Below are positions 13,301 to 21,506 of a DNA stretch of 55,361 bases, one piece after another. Location: positions 1 through 55,361 of the IMG/VR virus record IMGVR_UViG_3300021961_006814. One strand, given 5' to 3'. The stretch is from a virus. How positions within the stretch are numbered: position 1 is the first letter of the stretch; every line of letters begins with the position of its first letter. The translations under genes and the position numbers were made by a program. The notes below the pieces were generated by a model that was not told where the DNA came from, did no database searches, and saw nothing but the letters and a program-made list of their open reading frames with translations.

Positions 13301-16300
13301 AGAATTGTTACTTATGATAAGACCACAAATGAAATACAAGACTTTATAGACACTGTTGACATTTACAAAAATAAATTGCCTGGCATTGCACAAGGCGAAC
13401 TAGACTATATTCTTCCTATTGATCCTGCTGTATACAATGTAAGTACAATTCAGGATCAAGTAACCTATGCTGAAAATAACAATTGGAATGATGAAAAAGT
13501 TGGTAGACTATGGTGGGATTTGAGCACCTGTAGAGTCATAGAATATGAGCAAGGTGACTTAGAATATAGAAGCCAACACTGGAATCAATTCTTCCCTGGC
13601 AGTAGCATTGATATTTACGAATGGACAGAAAGTACAGTACCTCCTAGCCTACATGTTGCCAGTGGTTTACCTGGAACTCCAAAGCATACAGACGACAGTG
13701 CATACAGTGTAAGTTTACAATATAACAGCATTACAAATACTAGTGTTACCAGATATTACTATTGGGTAACAGGCTTAACTACATTCCCTAACGACGAACG
13801 CAGACAGATTAGTACTGAAGGTGTAAGACAACTTATTGAAAATCCAATGAGTACGGGTACAAAATATATTAGCATTATAGATAAAAATGCCTTTGTTATG
13901 AACAATATGTCCAATTCCTGGGCAGATAGAAATACTGTTCTAAGTATTAACTATGATGTAGTAAAAAATGAAGGCATTGTTCACAGCGAATTTGAATTAG
14001 TAAGTGAAGGAGATGATGCTCAAATATTGCCAGCAAACATTAAAGCAAAACTTATTGATAGTTTAGCAGGTGCTGACAAAACTGGAGCAGTAGTTCCTGA
14101 TGCAACGCTAAGTGCTGGAGAAAGATACGGCATAGCAATTCGTCCACGACAAACAATGTTTGTTAATAGACAAGCAGCTCTTAAAACTTTTGTAAATTAT
14201 TGCAATAATATATTTGCAAGCAGACCTATTGCAAGACAATTTGTTCTTACAAGTTTGTTTGCAAGCGATCCACAGCCATCCAGTCTTACATATGACAAAA
14301 AAGTACCAAATGTAGAAACAAGAGACTTTTTAGCAGTCCTAACTTTGCCTGCAGGTTATAAAGTTCTTGTAGAAAAGGACGAAACTAATAATGATAATTG
14401 GTCCTTGTATACATTACAGATTGCAACCGATAATACTCGTACATGGAACCTAACAAGGGTTCAAGGGTATAATACTGCTCGTTACTGGGATTATGTGACC
14501 TGGTATGCTACAGGTTTTGATAATACAACTATTCCAAAATATACAGTAAGTACAGAACCAGATTTATTAACACTTACAAGTGCTGCTAGTGGTGACATTG
14601 CCAAAGTATTAAGCAATGATGATGGTAATTTTAGTCTGTTCCAGTACAATGGTACTATCTGGACAGAAGTTATTATTGAAAAAGGCACAATTAAAATATT
14701 AGATACAGTGTATGATTTTAACAATATAGAAACTGGCAGTTTTATTGGTTTCGATACTGGTGTGTTTGAATTTGCAAACTTTGATAGAGTTCCACACCAA
14801 GAAGTAAGAACGATAGCAACAGCAGTATTTAATGAAATATTTACAGGTGAACTAGCACTCAATGCTAACATACTGTTCTTTAGAATGGTTGAATATGCAT
14901 TACATGAAGTCAATGTTGGTAATCCTGACTGGTTGTTAAAAACTAGTTTCATAAGAGTACTTCATAAAATTAGAGATCTAGACCAGTATCCAACCTATCA
15001 GTTAGACAATAGCACTTTTGTTGAGGAATATATTAATGAAGTCAAACCTTATCATACAACTATAAGGGAATATGTAGCAAAGTATGATGGCGTCGACAAC
15101 TGGAATGGCGATGTAACTGACTTTGACTTGCATAGTTTTTATGATAGCAGCCTGGAATATTTCCGTAAGCCAAGTGGAGACTATGGTGGAGATGAAATAA
15201 CTAGAACACAGGGCCTAAACCAACCCTGGAGTCAAAATTACACTTATTATGTTGATAGCATTGTTATAGTTAGTGCAGGCACTGGATTCCTGGACAATCC
15301 TGTATTAACAATTAGTGCACCTGATGTTGCTGGTGGTACACAGGCTACTGCTATTGCTGTCACAAATGGCAGCGGCATTGTTAGAGTAACAATGACTAAC
15401 AAGGGTAGCGGATATACTAAGAATCCAACAATTACTATAACTGGGCAAGGCACTGGCTTAAAACTTTCACCTAGACTTAAAAATGACCAGGTTAGAGAGT
15501 TTGATACAACACTAAAATTTGATAGAATAACATATAGTACGACTGTTAAAGATTGGGCTGCTAGCACAACTTATGCCAATAATGATTTAGTTGCTTATTA
15601 CAATACTACTACAAAGATTCAGGAAGTGTATCAGGTTAATAAAGTAGGCGGGTTTACGACTGGTACGACCTTTAGTGTAGAAGATACTACAGGTGCTACA
15701 GTGCTTGTTCCATATGCTGATGAAAACCTAACCAGTGCAGCAGATCGTATTGGTGCTTACTATGTCCCTAGTGTGGGTATGATAGGCGATGATCTAGAAC
15801 TACTACAGCCAGGAACAGGGTATTTGGCTAATAAGGTTAGTGGACTAGGGTTCGATAAAGAGCCTGGTTTCGACAGTTCACAATGGGATGTTGGTGCTTT
15901 TGATGATTTTGAAATAGACACTGATGGATTGACTACTGTAAGTGGTTTAGATACAGTTATAAAAAGTACATTTAGTGATCTAGCACTGGGAACTAGACCA
16001 GAGGATATAGATGTAGATGGCGGCAAATTTGTTGATGTCTACAACAGTCATGCTCCAGAAGAGTTTGTGCCTGGTATTGTTTTTGACAACCTTGACATGG
16101 AAGTATACACTGACCCAAGTGATGACTTCCTCGGCGATGGTAACAGTTTTAAAACAGTAAGCAGAACTTATATTGCAGACGGGCTTAACAACAAATTTTC
16201 ATACGGATCTCAAACAAGAAAAGAACTAGTTGATTACTTGGTGGTATATCAAGGCAGCACAAGAATATTTAACTTTACAGTAGATTATGAATATCGCACA

Positions 16301-17959
16301 ATAAGTTTTGCAAGTACCCCTGTTAGTGGAACAAACATTAGAATTTATGGTTATGGTGTTACTGGAGAAAAATTAACTCATGAAGAAGTTATTATTGGCG
16401 ACGGCAGCACATTACAATTTACACTTGGTTTAGAATATAGACGCTTTACACAACTAATAGTATTAGTAGACGGCGTTCCTACAGATGTTACAACGTCTCA
16501 GCAAAATTTAGTTGTTAATTTAACTTTTTATTCAGCGCCTAGTGATGGTGCAGTAATACATGTACTTGTAAGCAACAGAAGTGAAGATAAGCCAGCATTT
16601 ACATATGGCCAAACCCAGGAAATTACACTAACAAGTGGTACATACATTTACAATTTAGATCAAGCATTTGACGATGATTTTGCTAATCCGCTTACTGGTA
16701 ATATTATAGTAGAACTTGGTACTGAAAGATTGCGTCCAGCCAATAGTGAATATTACACTCTAGATGGCAGCACACTTTCATATCTAGTACCACACACTGC
16801 TCAAGAAACAGCAGTCAATACAAGTACTGGTGACATCAGCGTAACACGACTTGACAAGACTAACAATGTTACACAAAATCTTGCTTACATACAAGATTAT
16901 ACAATTACAGAGACAGTTGATGCAACTAGTACTGCCGTTTATCAAGTCAACTTGCTTAGTGCTTATAATTCAGGTGATACATTAATTGTTAGTGTAGAAA
17001 ATAGAAATGAGTTTTATATTGATGCTGGTGATTTAAGAATAGATCCAAGTGTAAGTTTTGTTACAGGCGATAAAGTTTATGTAACATCATTTAACAATCA
17101 CGATCCCTTAAGAATACAAACAAAGGTGTTTATTGGTCAGGGTAGTGAATTAGTTGCATCAATTGATGAGTTCGATGAAGTAGGATACGATAGCGGAGAT
17201 TTTGACGCTGAAGCACTAACTGGTCTTGCTCTTAACAAGTATACTCTTGATAGAACACCTACAAGCGGAAACAATCTCTGGGTAACACTTGATGGTATAA
17301 GATTACATGCAGGTGAATTTACTATTGATAATAATGGTAGAATAGATTTAAGCAGTCAAATTGTAAATGCAAACAGTGAAATCATAGTTACACACTTTAG
17401 TGAAAACAAAATAGAACCAACTATAGGTTATAGAATGGTTAACGATATGTTGGGTAACTACGAATACTTTAGACTTTGTAACGACGGACAAACCCAACTT
17501 TCACAAGACTTACTCGCAGGTGATACCAAAATTTATGTAGAGGATGCTCGCAAACTACCACTTGCAAATCCAACAGGCGATAAACCAGGTGTAATTTATG
17601 TTGGTAACGAACGTATAACATACTGGGAAATCAGTTATGAAGACAACTATGTTACAAACATTAGACGCAGCACTATGGGGACTCGCTGGGCACCAACTCA
17701 TCTAAAAGGAACTCAGGTTTACGATACAACAGATAATCAAAGGTTACCTGCTACTGATACACATACAAAAACCTGGTACACTGTTGGTAACAGTAGTGCA
17801 GCAGATGGCAATGGTTTGCAAAGCAGTGTCAGTGTAAACGCTGCATTCTTAAAAGCATGCGAAGCAGCATTGCCTAACTTTATAGCAGAAAACAATAGTC
17901 CAAAATATATAGAAGATGGCTATGTAGATCCAGGATACGTGGAGGAGTTGGAGTTATAA
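4388..17959 (+). CDS. Giant (4523 aa) baseplate/tail structural protein with FG-GAP propeller
   Basis: This is one uninterrupted 13.6-kb frame that overlaps the gp6 stop by one base. It sits where T4 carries gp7, gp8 and gp10, so it may do the work of one or more of those wedge proteins; that is inference. The N-terminus (VRKSSILLPEVFRTSKNTKF) resembles N-termini I associate with very large structural proteins of marine T4-like phages. Residues about 2284-2948 contain seven FG-GAP blades. Several modules of the form G-D-G-S-T-x-F-T-L followed by V-D-G-V occur inside and after the propeller (about residues 2430, 2553, 3927 and 4003). Near residue 4380 there is a G-D-T-K-I-Y-V-E-D-A-R module of the type that decorates phage adhesins. 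No transmembrane segment is evident. Confidence 0.85.
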   Translation: MAVRKSSILLPEVFRTSKNTKFLNATLDQLISEETKRKFSGFIGRKNAENFTSKDTYLTEINNTRQNYQLEPGVVYQDSTGDIKSVSSIIDALNTINYNNGQTANQDKLYRQEFYNWSSFIDFDKLINYGEYFWLPSGPDAVNVFAGTVDSTQDYTVLRSASETVYRFDSATASVNPTLYLARGGEYTFRVDQPGIPFWIQTERGLSGIDSQQKNISTREVLGVINNGEDAGTVTFRVPLADAQSNFTDMTTDAVVDLATELTYSELHNQTLSAFLASYPTGIDNLTQLDGKDIIMINDTLDETRWNQGANFDAEGYDSGTVEGSAGTFDPVTALTHEQRYSVFRLDVNAVDGVDTIQLSLIQSITQGNKVYVSQGTAYGSREFYKDPEGFLRLIPNITAGQSELFYQDGADVNRNGKIILVDQGASSTIDLVNDVLGRETYTSPNGVAFTNGLKVEFDTSVTPALYQNNRYYVEGVGSAIKLVAVDDLVTPESYVKSANLPYDSTLYDEGNFESTLNSPVNQDYIVINRSSGDNNAWSRGNRWFHRNVITATASYNNFNTIIDDAARAKRPIIEFDSGLKLFNMGITSKTPVTVIDTVQTDAFSNVNGTLGYYSDGIELTPGVTIIFSADPDIRQNIYRVDHIDQDANIATAPIINLVKIDTVSINDSVLSSLGSTNQGKVFYYTTDSAGNNIWKLAQQKTKLNQEPLFDVFDGDHVSFGDTTKYASTNFTGNKLFSYKRNNNASADTILGFGLTYKNIANVGDIVFENNYITDKFQYTSSTGSVNVIIKSGHAHKYNGTTRTLHNGWTKVKHESRQWQQIQHIVDSEKYVFEIGSEPKEIIGDVTLQVFVNGTFQTADKYSQLAQNDKFYVTFNSALATDDVVLIRVYSDTVNPLGFYEVASNLENNANNADFETLTLGQCRNHFIEITRNIAGFTGKSLGSNNARDLTYKNYSGKILQHSAGGTLAHYLLTMDDNLFVSSMKYSLEEYTRFKNRLLDNLDKLDIDLRNPSGALDTILTFMVGSKSSDFPFYYTDMLPWGSEKTVTNITLDQTTERTFEFTTQFDLTSVSSQGVLVYLNEDGKKTQLVYGKDYTFDTVQASVTLNDKIDLAVGDVIEIVEYANTNGSFVPPTPSKLGLYPKFQPSISLDDTYQTGTSSGTGPFKIYGTSDSRYVQRSQGQTGWYYPLYTTSAAAAAADSAGQSHPHKFEGTDRIFYMPSTNQAHGAIDTDAYEEYKNYTPVIVGHDGSRWVAYKDLRDRIILEYETRVYNNIKTNYNPDVFNILEISSGYFRDTLADFALDNNIIGKYFATWAHKNQLDYITNTQHQIENQFTWNYNYATTKDKNSRLPGYWRAIYRWLYDTETPHLTPWEMIGFYEKPSYWDTRYGRAPYTRGNYVLWQDLEDGKRFQSADEDSAYTTNDLWKRPGLTNLIPVDDQGKLIPPGQFLTQGSFETNTANDWRIGDTAPVEAAWKRSSEWPFVVQILAALKRPAKYFALLWDANLVEKNTGYDQILQKNKSYRHKISDYKLNGTTIGTTTSVNRVEGYNQFLESYLKFKSLSIGDLQTRVQNLQLKLVHPIAGYTNLAECKLIIESTTPSSTSNNIFVPDENLNLYLNKSTPLERITYSGVNVTKRVNGYEVTGFDTDNPFFKIIPSLKSPNNITVTVGNTTTVVYQDSQKFISNIPYGTIIPTKQQLCDFMVAYQRYLVAKGFIFEDKNSNDETKDFALAIKEFLLWDQQGWPVNSVIGISPANNEIRVNRPFTTIDNLAKTGNIKNPSNKALRATEYNVSRIDNLSVVTVNADTNQIYSAQLDPIQYEHYLVVDNTTIFNDVIYQPELGNRQARIKFVGFKSNPWNGTLHSPGFINNANKFDVWVENTDYKKGDIVNHNKKLYAAVDNHTGETKFNFNNWRPVTDMKTGLLPNITQKADRFTDFYDFDKSNLESSTDKAAKGQIGFRPRDYLDQLGLDDVSQVKFYQGMVRNKGTKNVIDRLTTAELTNLNQEIEVFEEWGFRAGAFGSIDSNQVIELIVDEARAQENQVTVELLNAGDTGSGLGLAYYSGDLLKIPNKYDKNIFNTRTSNVKKTDIIGAGHVRIDDADLTVFDLENNLDQITANIATIGRGTTIWNAKGNLDWDIYRVTEINAEIISLNQSGTGFITYTTNRTHTLVKDDYIVIKSADQIIGGAKQVHSTYGSTQFTIRVDDDVEIDEITGLVIAIYKLTSSRFANTSNIATFTPPYGWQENELAWVDYDENQNWATFKKSTPWNYKNVSYNIESVGDSKFGTSLAITDDSLSLFVGSPEQSVGVVYPYSRDSNGVFNPGTSIVAQDIRTSIDAYGFAVAAGTEWLAVGAPSSESSIGYVFMYKRDYTGVFTNLTQSIRLPSPGAAAKFGYSVSISKDDRYLFVGAPGENKVHIYTLVEVASSKVTSQTFTGDNSTTAFTLDTAADNSYQLYIKDGNGKEYLPFKDWTVSGTTLTFTTAPAASLSLVVRRQSYFNYSGSVTGSSTLSGDQFGFSLDVDTTGETLIVGAPYSDVDGKTDAGSAYMFHHIVERFTGNGTSHEFTATTTLPDNFYIEVDGVKQSLATGSFGGFDSDSSENRYTVVGNTISFRYIPALGTNIRVYTGSFVEMQIFTQQDAIVSGETPQDNENFGYSVALDAYGAIATVGSPGEDETNPNTGSVFVFIDEGLRFGEVTTTSTNKSTFTTQFDSISVDDFEVTMSFNTSADPARFATPINTSTDLVNINATLTTNGQVKITSTSTVPNKKLKVRPGVGTTFRALAEVRPFKFAQKINHPFAGENENFGRVVEMDKFIPVDGAGKQRLVISSDRATTLLPAEFDIDTNTSSVTYDEPLTTFDANSTKFIDKVSQSGAAYVYDLLDSSNTISNPQSSANPPKFAFGQQLRSINIGTLDEFGGSVAINAGRIFVGSPADDIWLSNAGSFYLFENTNNTDTWNKYRVQTPKVDIDVINRIVTYDKTTNEIQDFIDTVDIYKNKLPGIAQGELDYILPIDPAVYNVSTIQDQVTYAENNNWNDEKVGRLWWDLSTCRVIEYEQGDLEYRSQHWNQFFPGSSIDIYEWTESTVPPSLHVASGLPGTPKHTDDSAYSVSLQYNSITNTSVTRYYYWVTGLTTFPNDERRQISTEGVRQLIENPMSTGTKYISIIDKNAFVMNNMSNSWADRNTVLSINYDVVKNEGIVHSEFELVSEGDDAQILPANIKAKLIDSLAGADKTGAVVPDATLSAGERYGIAIRPRQTMFVNRQAALKTFVNYCNNIFASRPIARQFVLTSLFASDPQPSSLTYDKKVPNVETRDFLAVLTLPAGYKVLVEKDETNNDNWSLYTLQIATDNTRTWNLTRVQGYNTARYWDYVTWYATGFDNTTIPKYTVSTEPDLLTLTSAASGDIAKVLSNDDGNFSLFQYNGTIWTEVIIEKGTIKILDTVYDFNNIETGSFIGFDTGVFEFANFDRVPHQEVRTIATAVFNEIFTGELALNANILFFRMVEYALHEVNVGNPDWLLKTSFIRVLHKIRDLDQYPTYQLDNSTFVEEYINEVKPYHTTIREYVAKYDGVDNWNGDVTDFDLHSFYDSSLEYFRKPSGDYGGDEITRTQGLNQPWSQNYTYYVDSIVIVSAGTGFLDNPVLTISAPDVAGGTQATAIAVTNGSGIVRVTMTNKGSGYTKNPTITITGQGTGLKLSPRLKNDQVREFDTTLKFDRITYSTTVKDWAASTTYANNDLVAYYNTTTKIQEVYQVNKVGGFTTGTTFSVEDTTGATVLVPYADENLTSAADRIGAYYVPSVGMIGDDLELLQPGTGYLANKVSGLGFDKEPGFDSSQWDVGAFDDFEIDTDGLTTVSGLDTVIKSTFSDLALGTRPEDIDVDGGKFVDVYNSHAPEEFVPGIVFDNLDMEVYTDPSDDFLGDGNSFKTVSRTYIADGLNNKFSYGSQTRKELVDYLVVYQGSTRIFNFTVDYEYRTISFASTPVSGTNIRIYGYGVTGEKLTHEEVIIGDGSTLQFTLGLEYRRFTQLIVLVDGVPTDVTTSQQNLVVNLTFYSAPSDGAVIHVLVSNRSEDKPAFTYGQTQEITLTSGTYIYNLDQAFDDDFANPLTGNIIVELGTERLRPANSEYYTLDGSTLSYLVPHTAQETAVNTSTGDISVTRLDKTNNVTQNLAYIQDYTITETVDATSTAVYQVNLLSAYNSGDTLIVSVENRNEFYIDAGDLRIDPSVSFVTGDKVYVTSFNNHDPLRIQTKVFIGQGSELVASIDEFDEVGYDSGDFDAEALTGLALNKYTLDRTPTSGNNLWVTLDGIRLHAGEFTIDNNGRIDLSSQIVNANSEIIVTHFSENKIEPTIGYRMVNDMLGNYEYFRLCNDGQTQLSQDLLAGDTKIYVEDARKLPLANPTGDKPGVIYVGNERITYWEISYEDNYVTNIRRSTMGTRWAPTHLKGTQVYDTTDNQRLPATDTHTKTWYTVGNSSAADGNGLQSSVSVNAAFLKACEAALPNFIAENNSPKYIEDGYVDPGYVEELEL
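11237..13230 (+). repeat. Seven FG-GAP beta-propeller blades inside the giant protein
   Basis: Blades begin with (F/Y)G-x-x-(V/L) at codons near 11237 (FGTSLAI), 11399 (YGFAVAA), 11561 (FGYSVSI), 11927 (FGFSLDV), 12341 (FGYSVAL), 12797 (FGRVVEM) and 13130 (FGGSVAI). Most continue to a (V/I)G-(A/S)-P motif about 15 residues later, for example LFVGAPGENK and LIVGAPYSDVD. Blade 6 is degenerate (LVISSD instead of VGAP). Seven copies is the number that closes an integrin-alpha-type propeller. Two of the loops between blades carry inserted G-D-x-S-T modules of about 60 residues. Confidence 0.85.
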
Positions 17960-17977
17960 TACTAGATTATAAACCAC

Positions 17978-17985
17978 AATAAATA
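17978..17985 (+). promoter_or_regulatory. T4-like late promoter motif (AATAAATA)
   Basis: AATAAATA lies 26 bases upstream of the long fibre gene at 18012, in the 52-bp gap after the giant gene. It shares the ATAAATAC string with the motif at 826. A short out-of-frame ATG at 17995 opens only eight codons and is not treated as a gene. Function as a gp55-type late promoter is inferred. Confidence 0.45.
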
Positions 17986-18011
17986 CGAATAACAATGAAC
18001 GAGATAACGCC

Positions 18012-21000
18012 ATGGCAATAGTATTAAGAAGCAGTAGAAGTCAACCTTTAACCCATGCACAAATGGACGGGAACTTCACTGATCTAAACTCAAGAACCAC
18101 TGCTCTTGAAACAAATTATATCAAAACTATAAATGGTTTATCTGCTGATAGCAATGCTGTAACCATTACAACCGCAAATATAACAGAAAATACTAATCTT
18201 TATTATACTGATGCTAGAACTAGAGCAGCCATAAGTGTCGCTGACACTGGCGGAGATGGTAGTTTAAGTTATGACAGCTCAACAGGTGTCATAACATATA
18301 TTGGCCCGGCTGCGAGTGAAGTTCGTGCACATATAAGTGCTACAACAGCAAGTGGTGTTACATATGATAACAGTACAGGTATTATTGAACTTGCAAATAT
18401 TCCTAACTCTAGTATTAGTAACAGTAGTTTTTTTGTTGCTGCTAACAGCGGAAGCAATGCTATAGATCTAGGCGATACATTGACAGTAACAGGTAGTAGT
18501 GGTATTGTTACATCACAAAGTGGCGATACACTAACAATTACTATTGATGCTAATGGCGTAAACGATACACATATTGATTTTGGTACAGGCGCTAATCAGG
18601 TTAATACAGCAGACTTGCCGGAGGATCCAGCCGCAACAGGCAGCAGCGGTACAATGTACTATACTGATGCTAGAGCAGATGCTCGTATTGCCGCAGCAAG
18701 TATAGATGATTTAAGCGATGTTGTCCTTGGGTCAACAACAGACGGGTATGGACTAACTTGGGTTGCTGCTAATAATAGACTAGAACTTGCAGAACTTCCT
18801 GGTGCAGCAGGCGGTGAAGCAAACCAAATGCAAAACCAGGCTGTAGCAGATAGTGTTGGCTTATTTAAGACAAAAATTGGCGTTACATTCCAGATGAGAA
18901 GTATTACTAGCGATAGCAATGTAGTATTAACACAAAACGCAGACTACATTAATATTGCACTGGCTAGTTCACCAGAGTTTGGCAACATTAAGATCAACAG
19001 TGCAGCAAACACTATTGAAAATACAAGTACAAACAGTGACATTATTTTAAAACCAAATGGCACAGGTTCTGTATTAATTGATGGCACTTTAGAACCTAAT
19101 GCGGATAGTAGTTACACCCTGGGCGCAAGTGGCAATGAATGGTCAGTAGCATATATTGATACAGTTGCAGCAACTACTGTGTCAGCATCATCCTCTATTA
19201 TAGGCACACTAGGTACCGCAGCACAAACAAACATTACAAGTGTTGGCACACTAAATGGATTAACTATTGCTGGAAGTCAAACAGTGGATATGGGTGCTAA
19301 CAAAGTCACCAACATGGCTACTCCAACAGCAGGCACAGATGCAGCAACAAAGGCCTATGTAGACAGTGCATTGTCAAGTGGAACTACAATCTTTACACTA
19401 CAAGCAGATGGTGGTTCTAATGATACAGTTTCAACTGGTGACACTATAGATTTTGAGGGTACTGCAAACGAAATCCAAACTACAGTTAGTCCCAATAAAA
19501 TTACTATTGGACTACCAAACAATGTTACTGTTACTAATAACCTAACAGTAGGTGGTGATTTAACAGTTACAGGTACAACTACCACAGTAGATTCACAAAA
19601 CCTTAGTATTGCAGATAGCTTCATTTACCTAAACGGTGGTGATGCTATTGGCGATAGTGGCACAAACTTTGTAGGCAGCGGACTTGATGACGGCACATTT
19701 AAAGGTTACTTTGAAGGTGCAACCTCAACAACTTATTATGTTCGCATTGATGGTACTGGCACACCTGACACATTTGAATGGTCCAAAGACAACTTTAGCA
19801 CAACAGAAGCAACAGGTGTTAGTATTACAGGATCGCAACAAAGTCTAGACAATAATATTACCATAGAGTTTGCAGCCACAACTGGACACACATCAGGTGA
19901 TGTATGGTCAGGCACTGCGGCACCAATTGCAAGAGATGCAGGTTTTTGGGCAAACGAAAACAACGGCACAGGAAAGTATGGTTATACTCACGTTGGTATA
20001 TACTGGGATCAAAGCGAAAGAACTTGGAAAGCAGTAGGAAACTATACACCAGAACCCACAGGAACAATCAACACAGGCAGTTTGGGCTTTGAATACGGTA
20101 ACTTTGAAGTTAAAAACTTAAAAACTGGATCACTTGAAATCAGTGGCACAGAAATTAAAGCAATCAACAGTAATGAAGGTCTAGAACTAGCAGCTAGCGG
20201 CACAGGCACTATACAACTACAAAGCGACACATTGCTTACTGCACAAAGTGATTTACGTTTTGGCGATGCAGATAGTAGCAATTATGTTGCATTCCAGGCT
20301 CCTGCAACTGTAGCAAGTAATATAACCTGGACACTTCCTAATGCAGATGCAGCAGTAAGTGGTTATGCACTAGTTAGTAATGCCTCTGGCACATTAAGTT
20401 GGGCTGCTGCTGGCGCTACAACAACTAGTGACACAACAACAAATGCTGAAGAGCAACTATATTTTGGAGATATTACAAGTGGTGCTGTTACGGCAGTTCA
20501 TCATGATGCAGGATTAACATATAATCCCTCACTTGGTAGAATTACTGCTGATACATTTAATGGTGCACTAAGTGGTAATGCCGCTACAGCAACCAAATGG
20601 GCTACAGGCAGAACAATTTCATTAACAGGTGACGTTACAGGTACTAGTGGTACATTTGATGGTTCAGGTAACTTGTCATTTGCTACAACAATCGCTGCTA
20701 ACTCAGTTGCTTTGGGAACAGACACAACAGGGAATTATGTTGCTGCTGGTGCAGTAAGCGGTAACGGTCTCAGTGGTAGTGCTGCTTCAGAAGGTGCAAC
20801 ATTTACAGTTACATCAAATGCTACAAATGCAAATACAGCAAGTACTATTGTTTTCCGCGATGGTAGTGGTAATTTTAGTGCAGGTACTATTACAGCCGCA
20901 TTATCAGGCAATGCTACAACCGCAACTACCGCAGCAGCCTGTTCTGGTAACAGTGCTACAGCAACTACCTCTACTAATGTTACAACAACAGACAATACTG

Positions 21001-21500
21001 CAACTAACGAAACAGTTTATATTGCTTTTGTTGATGGCACAAGTGGTGCTCAAGGCATTGAGGTTGACAGTACTGGACTTACATACAATCCAAGTACAAA
21101 TACACTTTCAACCAGTGTGTTTAGTGGTACAGCGACCACTGCACAATACGCTGACTTGGCAGAAATGTACATTCCAGATGCCGGCTATGCAGCAGGAACC
21201 GTATTAAAAGTAGGCGGAGCGTTTGAAGTTACACAATGCAATAGCATAGATGTACCTGCTGGCGTAGTTAGTGAAAATCCGGCCTATTTAATGAACAGTG
21301 AACAAGAAGGTGGTATACCAGTTGCGCTAGTTGGACGAGTTAGAGTACGAATTGTAGGTCCAGTTGAAAAAGGTCAAGTTGTTAGAGCTGACGATAATGG
21401 AGTTGCTAGCGTAGCATCAACAGGTGATAGAGTAGGTATAGCATTAGAAACAAATACAGATACAGGTGAAAAACTTGTTGAATGTATGTTAAAGGTATAA
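18012..21500 (+). CDS. Long tail fibre-like structural protein
   Basis: This 1162-aa protein is rich in Gly, Ser, Thr, Ala and Asn with short beta-repeats typical of trimeric fibres: LYYTDAR units (about residues 62 and 215), G-N-A-A-T-A-T repeats and a DAATKAYVDS coiled-coil-like segment near residue 447 that also occurs in the fibre at 22227. The final ~170 residues form a cassette shared with that second fibre: NETVYIAFVDG, TYNPSTNTLS, then Y-A-D-L-A-E and a small beta domain with P-V-A-L-V-G-R-V. Such a terminal domain could cap or chaperone the fibre, but no intramolecular protease motif is certain. It probably contributes to host recognition. The ATG at 18012 is chosen because the frame begins with a compact SRSQPLTHAQMDGNF segment common in phage fibres. 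Confidence 0.8.
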   Translation: MAIVLRSSRSQPLTHAQMDGNFTDLNSRTTALETNYIKTINGLSADSNAVTITTANITENTNLYYTDARTRAAISVADTGGDGSLSYDSSTGVITYIGPAASEVRAHISATTASGVTYDNSTGIIELANIPNSSISNSSFFVAANSGSNAIDLGDTLTVTGSSGIVTSQSGDTLTITIDANGVNDTHIDFGTGANQVNTADLPEDPAATGSSGTMYYTDARADARIAAASIDDLSDVVLGSTTDGYGLTWVAANNRLELAELPGAAGGEANQMQNQAVADSVGLFKTKIGVTFQMRSITSDSNVVLTQNADYINIALASSPEFGNIKINSAANTIENTSTNSDIILKPNGTGSVLIDGTLEPNADSSYTLGASGNEWSVAYIDTVAATTVSASSSIIGTLGTAAQTNITSVGTLNGLTIAGSQTVDMGANKVTNMATPTAGTDAATKAYVDSALSSGTTIFTLQADGGSNDTVSTGDTIDFEGTANEIQTTVSPNKITIGLPNNVTVTNNLTVGGDLTVTGTTTTVDSQNLSIADSFIYLNGGDAIGDSGTNFVGSGLDDGTFKGYFEGATSTTYYVRIDGTGTPDTFEWSKDNFSTTEATGVSITGSQQSLDNNITIEFAATTGHTSGDVWSGTAAPIARDAGFWANENNGTGKYGYTHVGIYWDQSERTWKAVGNYTPEPTGTINTGSLGFEYGNFEVKNLKTGSLEISGTEIKAINSNEGLELAASGTGTIQLQSDTLLTAQSDLRFGDADSSNYVAFQAPATVASNITWTLPNADAAVSGYALVSNASGTLSWAAAGATTTSDTTTNAEEQLYFGDITSGAVTAVHHDAGLTYNPSLGRITADTFNGALSGNAATATKWATGRTISLTGDVTGTSGTFDGSGNLSFATTIAANSVALGTDTTGNYVAAGAVSGNGLSGSAASEGATFTVTSNATNANTASTIVFRDGSGNFSAGTITAALSGNATTATTAAACSGNSATATTSTNVTTTDNTATNETVYIAFVDGTSGAQGIEVDSTGLTYNPSTNTLSTSVFSGTATTAQYADLAEMYIPDAGYAAGTVLKVGGAFEVTQCNSIDVPAGVVSENPAYLMNSEQEGGIPVALVGRVRVRIVGPVEKGQVVRADDNGVASVASTGDRVGIALETNTDTGEKLVECMLKV

Positions 21501-21506
21501 TATAAT

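Noticed and set aside
14491-14952. 153-codon minus-strand frame
   Set aside because: Antisense to the giant gene with the same shadow composition; no context as a gene.
17995-18021. Short frame starting at ATG 17995
   Set aside because: Eight codons only, out of frame with the fibre gene; more likely leader sequence.
20773-21207. 144-codon plus-strand frame in another phase
   Set aside because: It is a frame-shifted reading of the repetitive fibre gene and gives a Gln/Leu low-complexity product.
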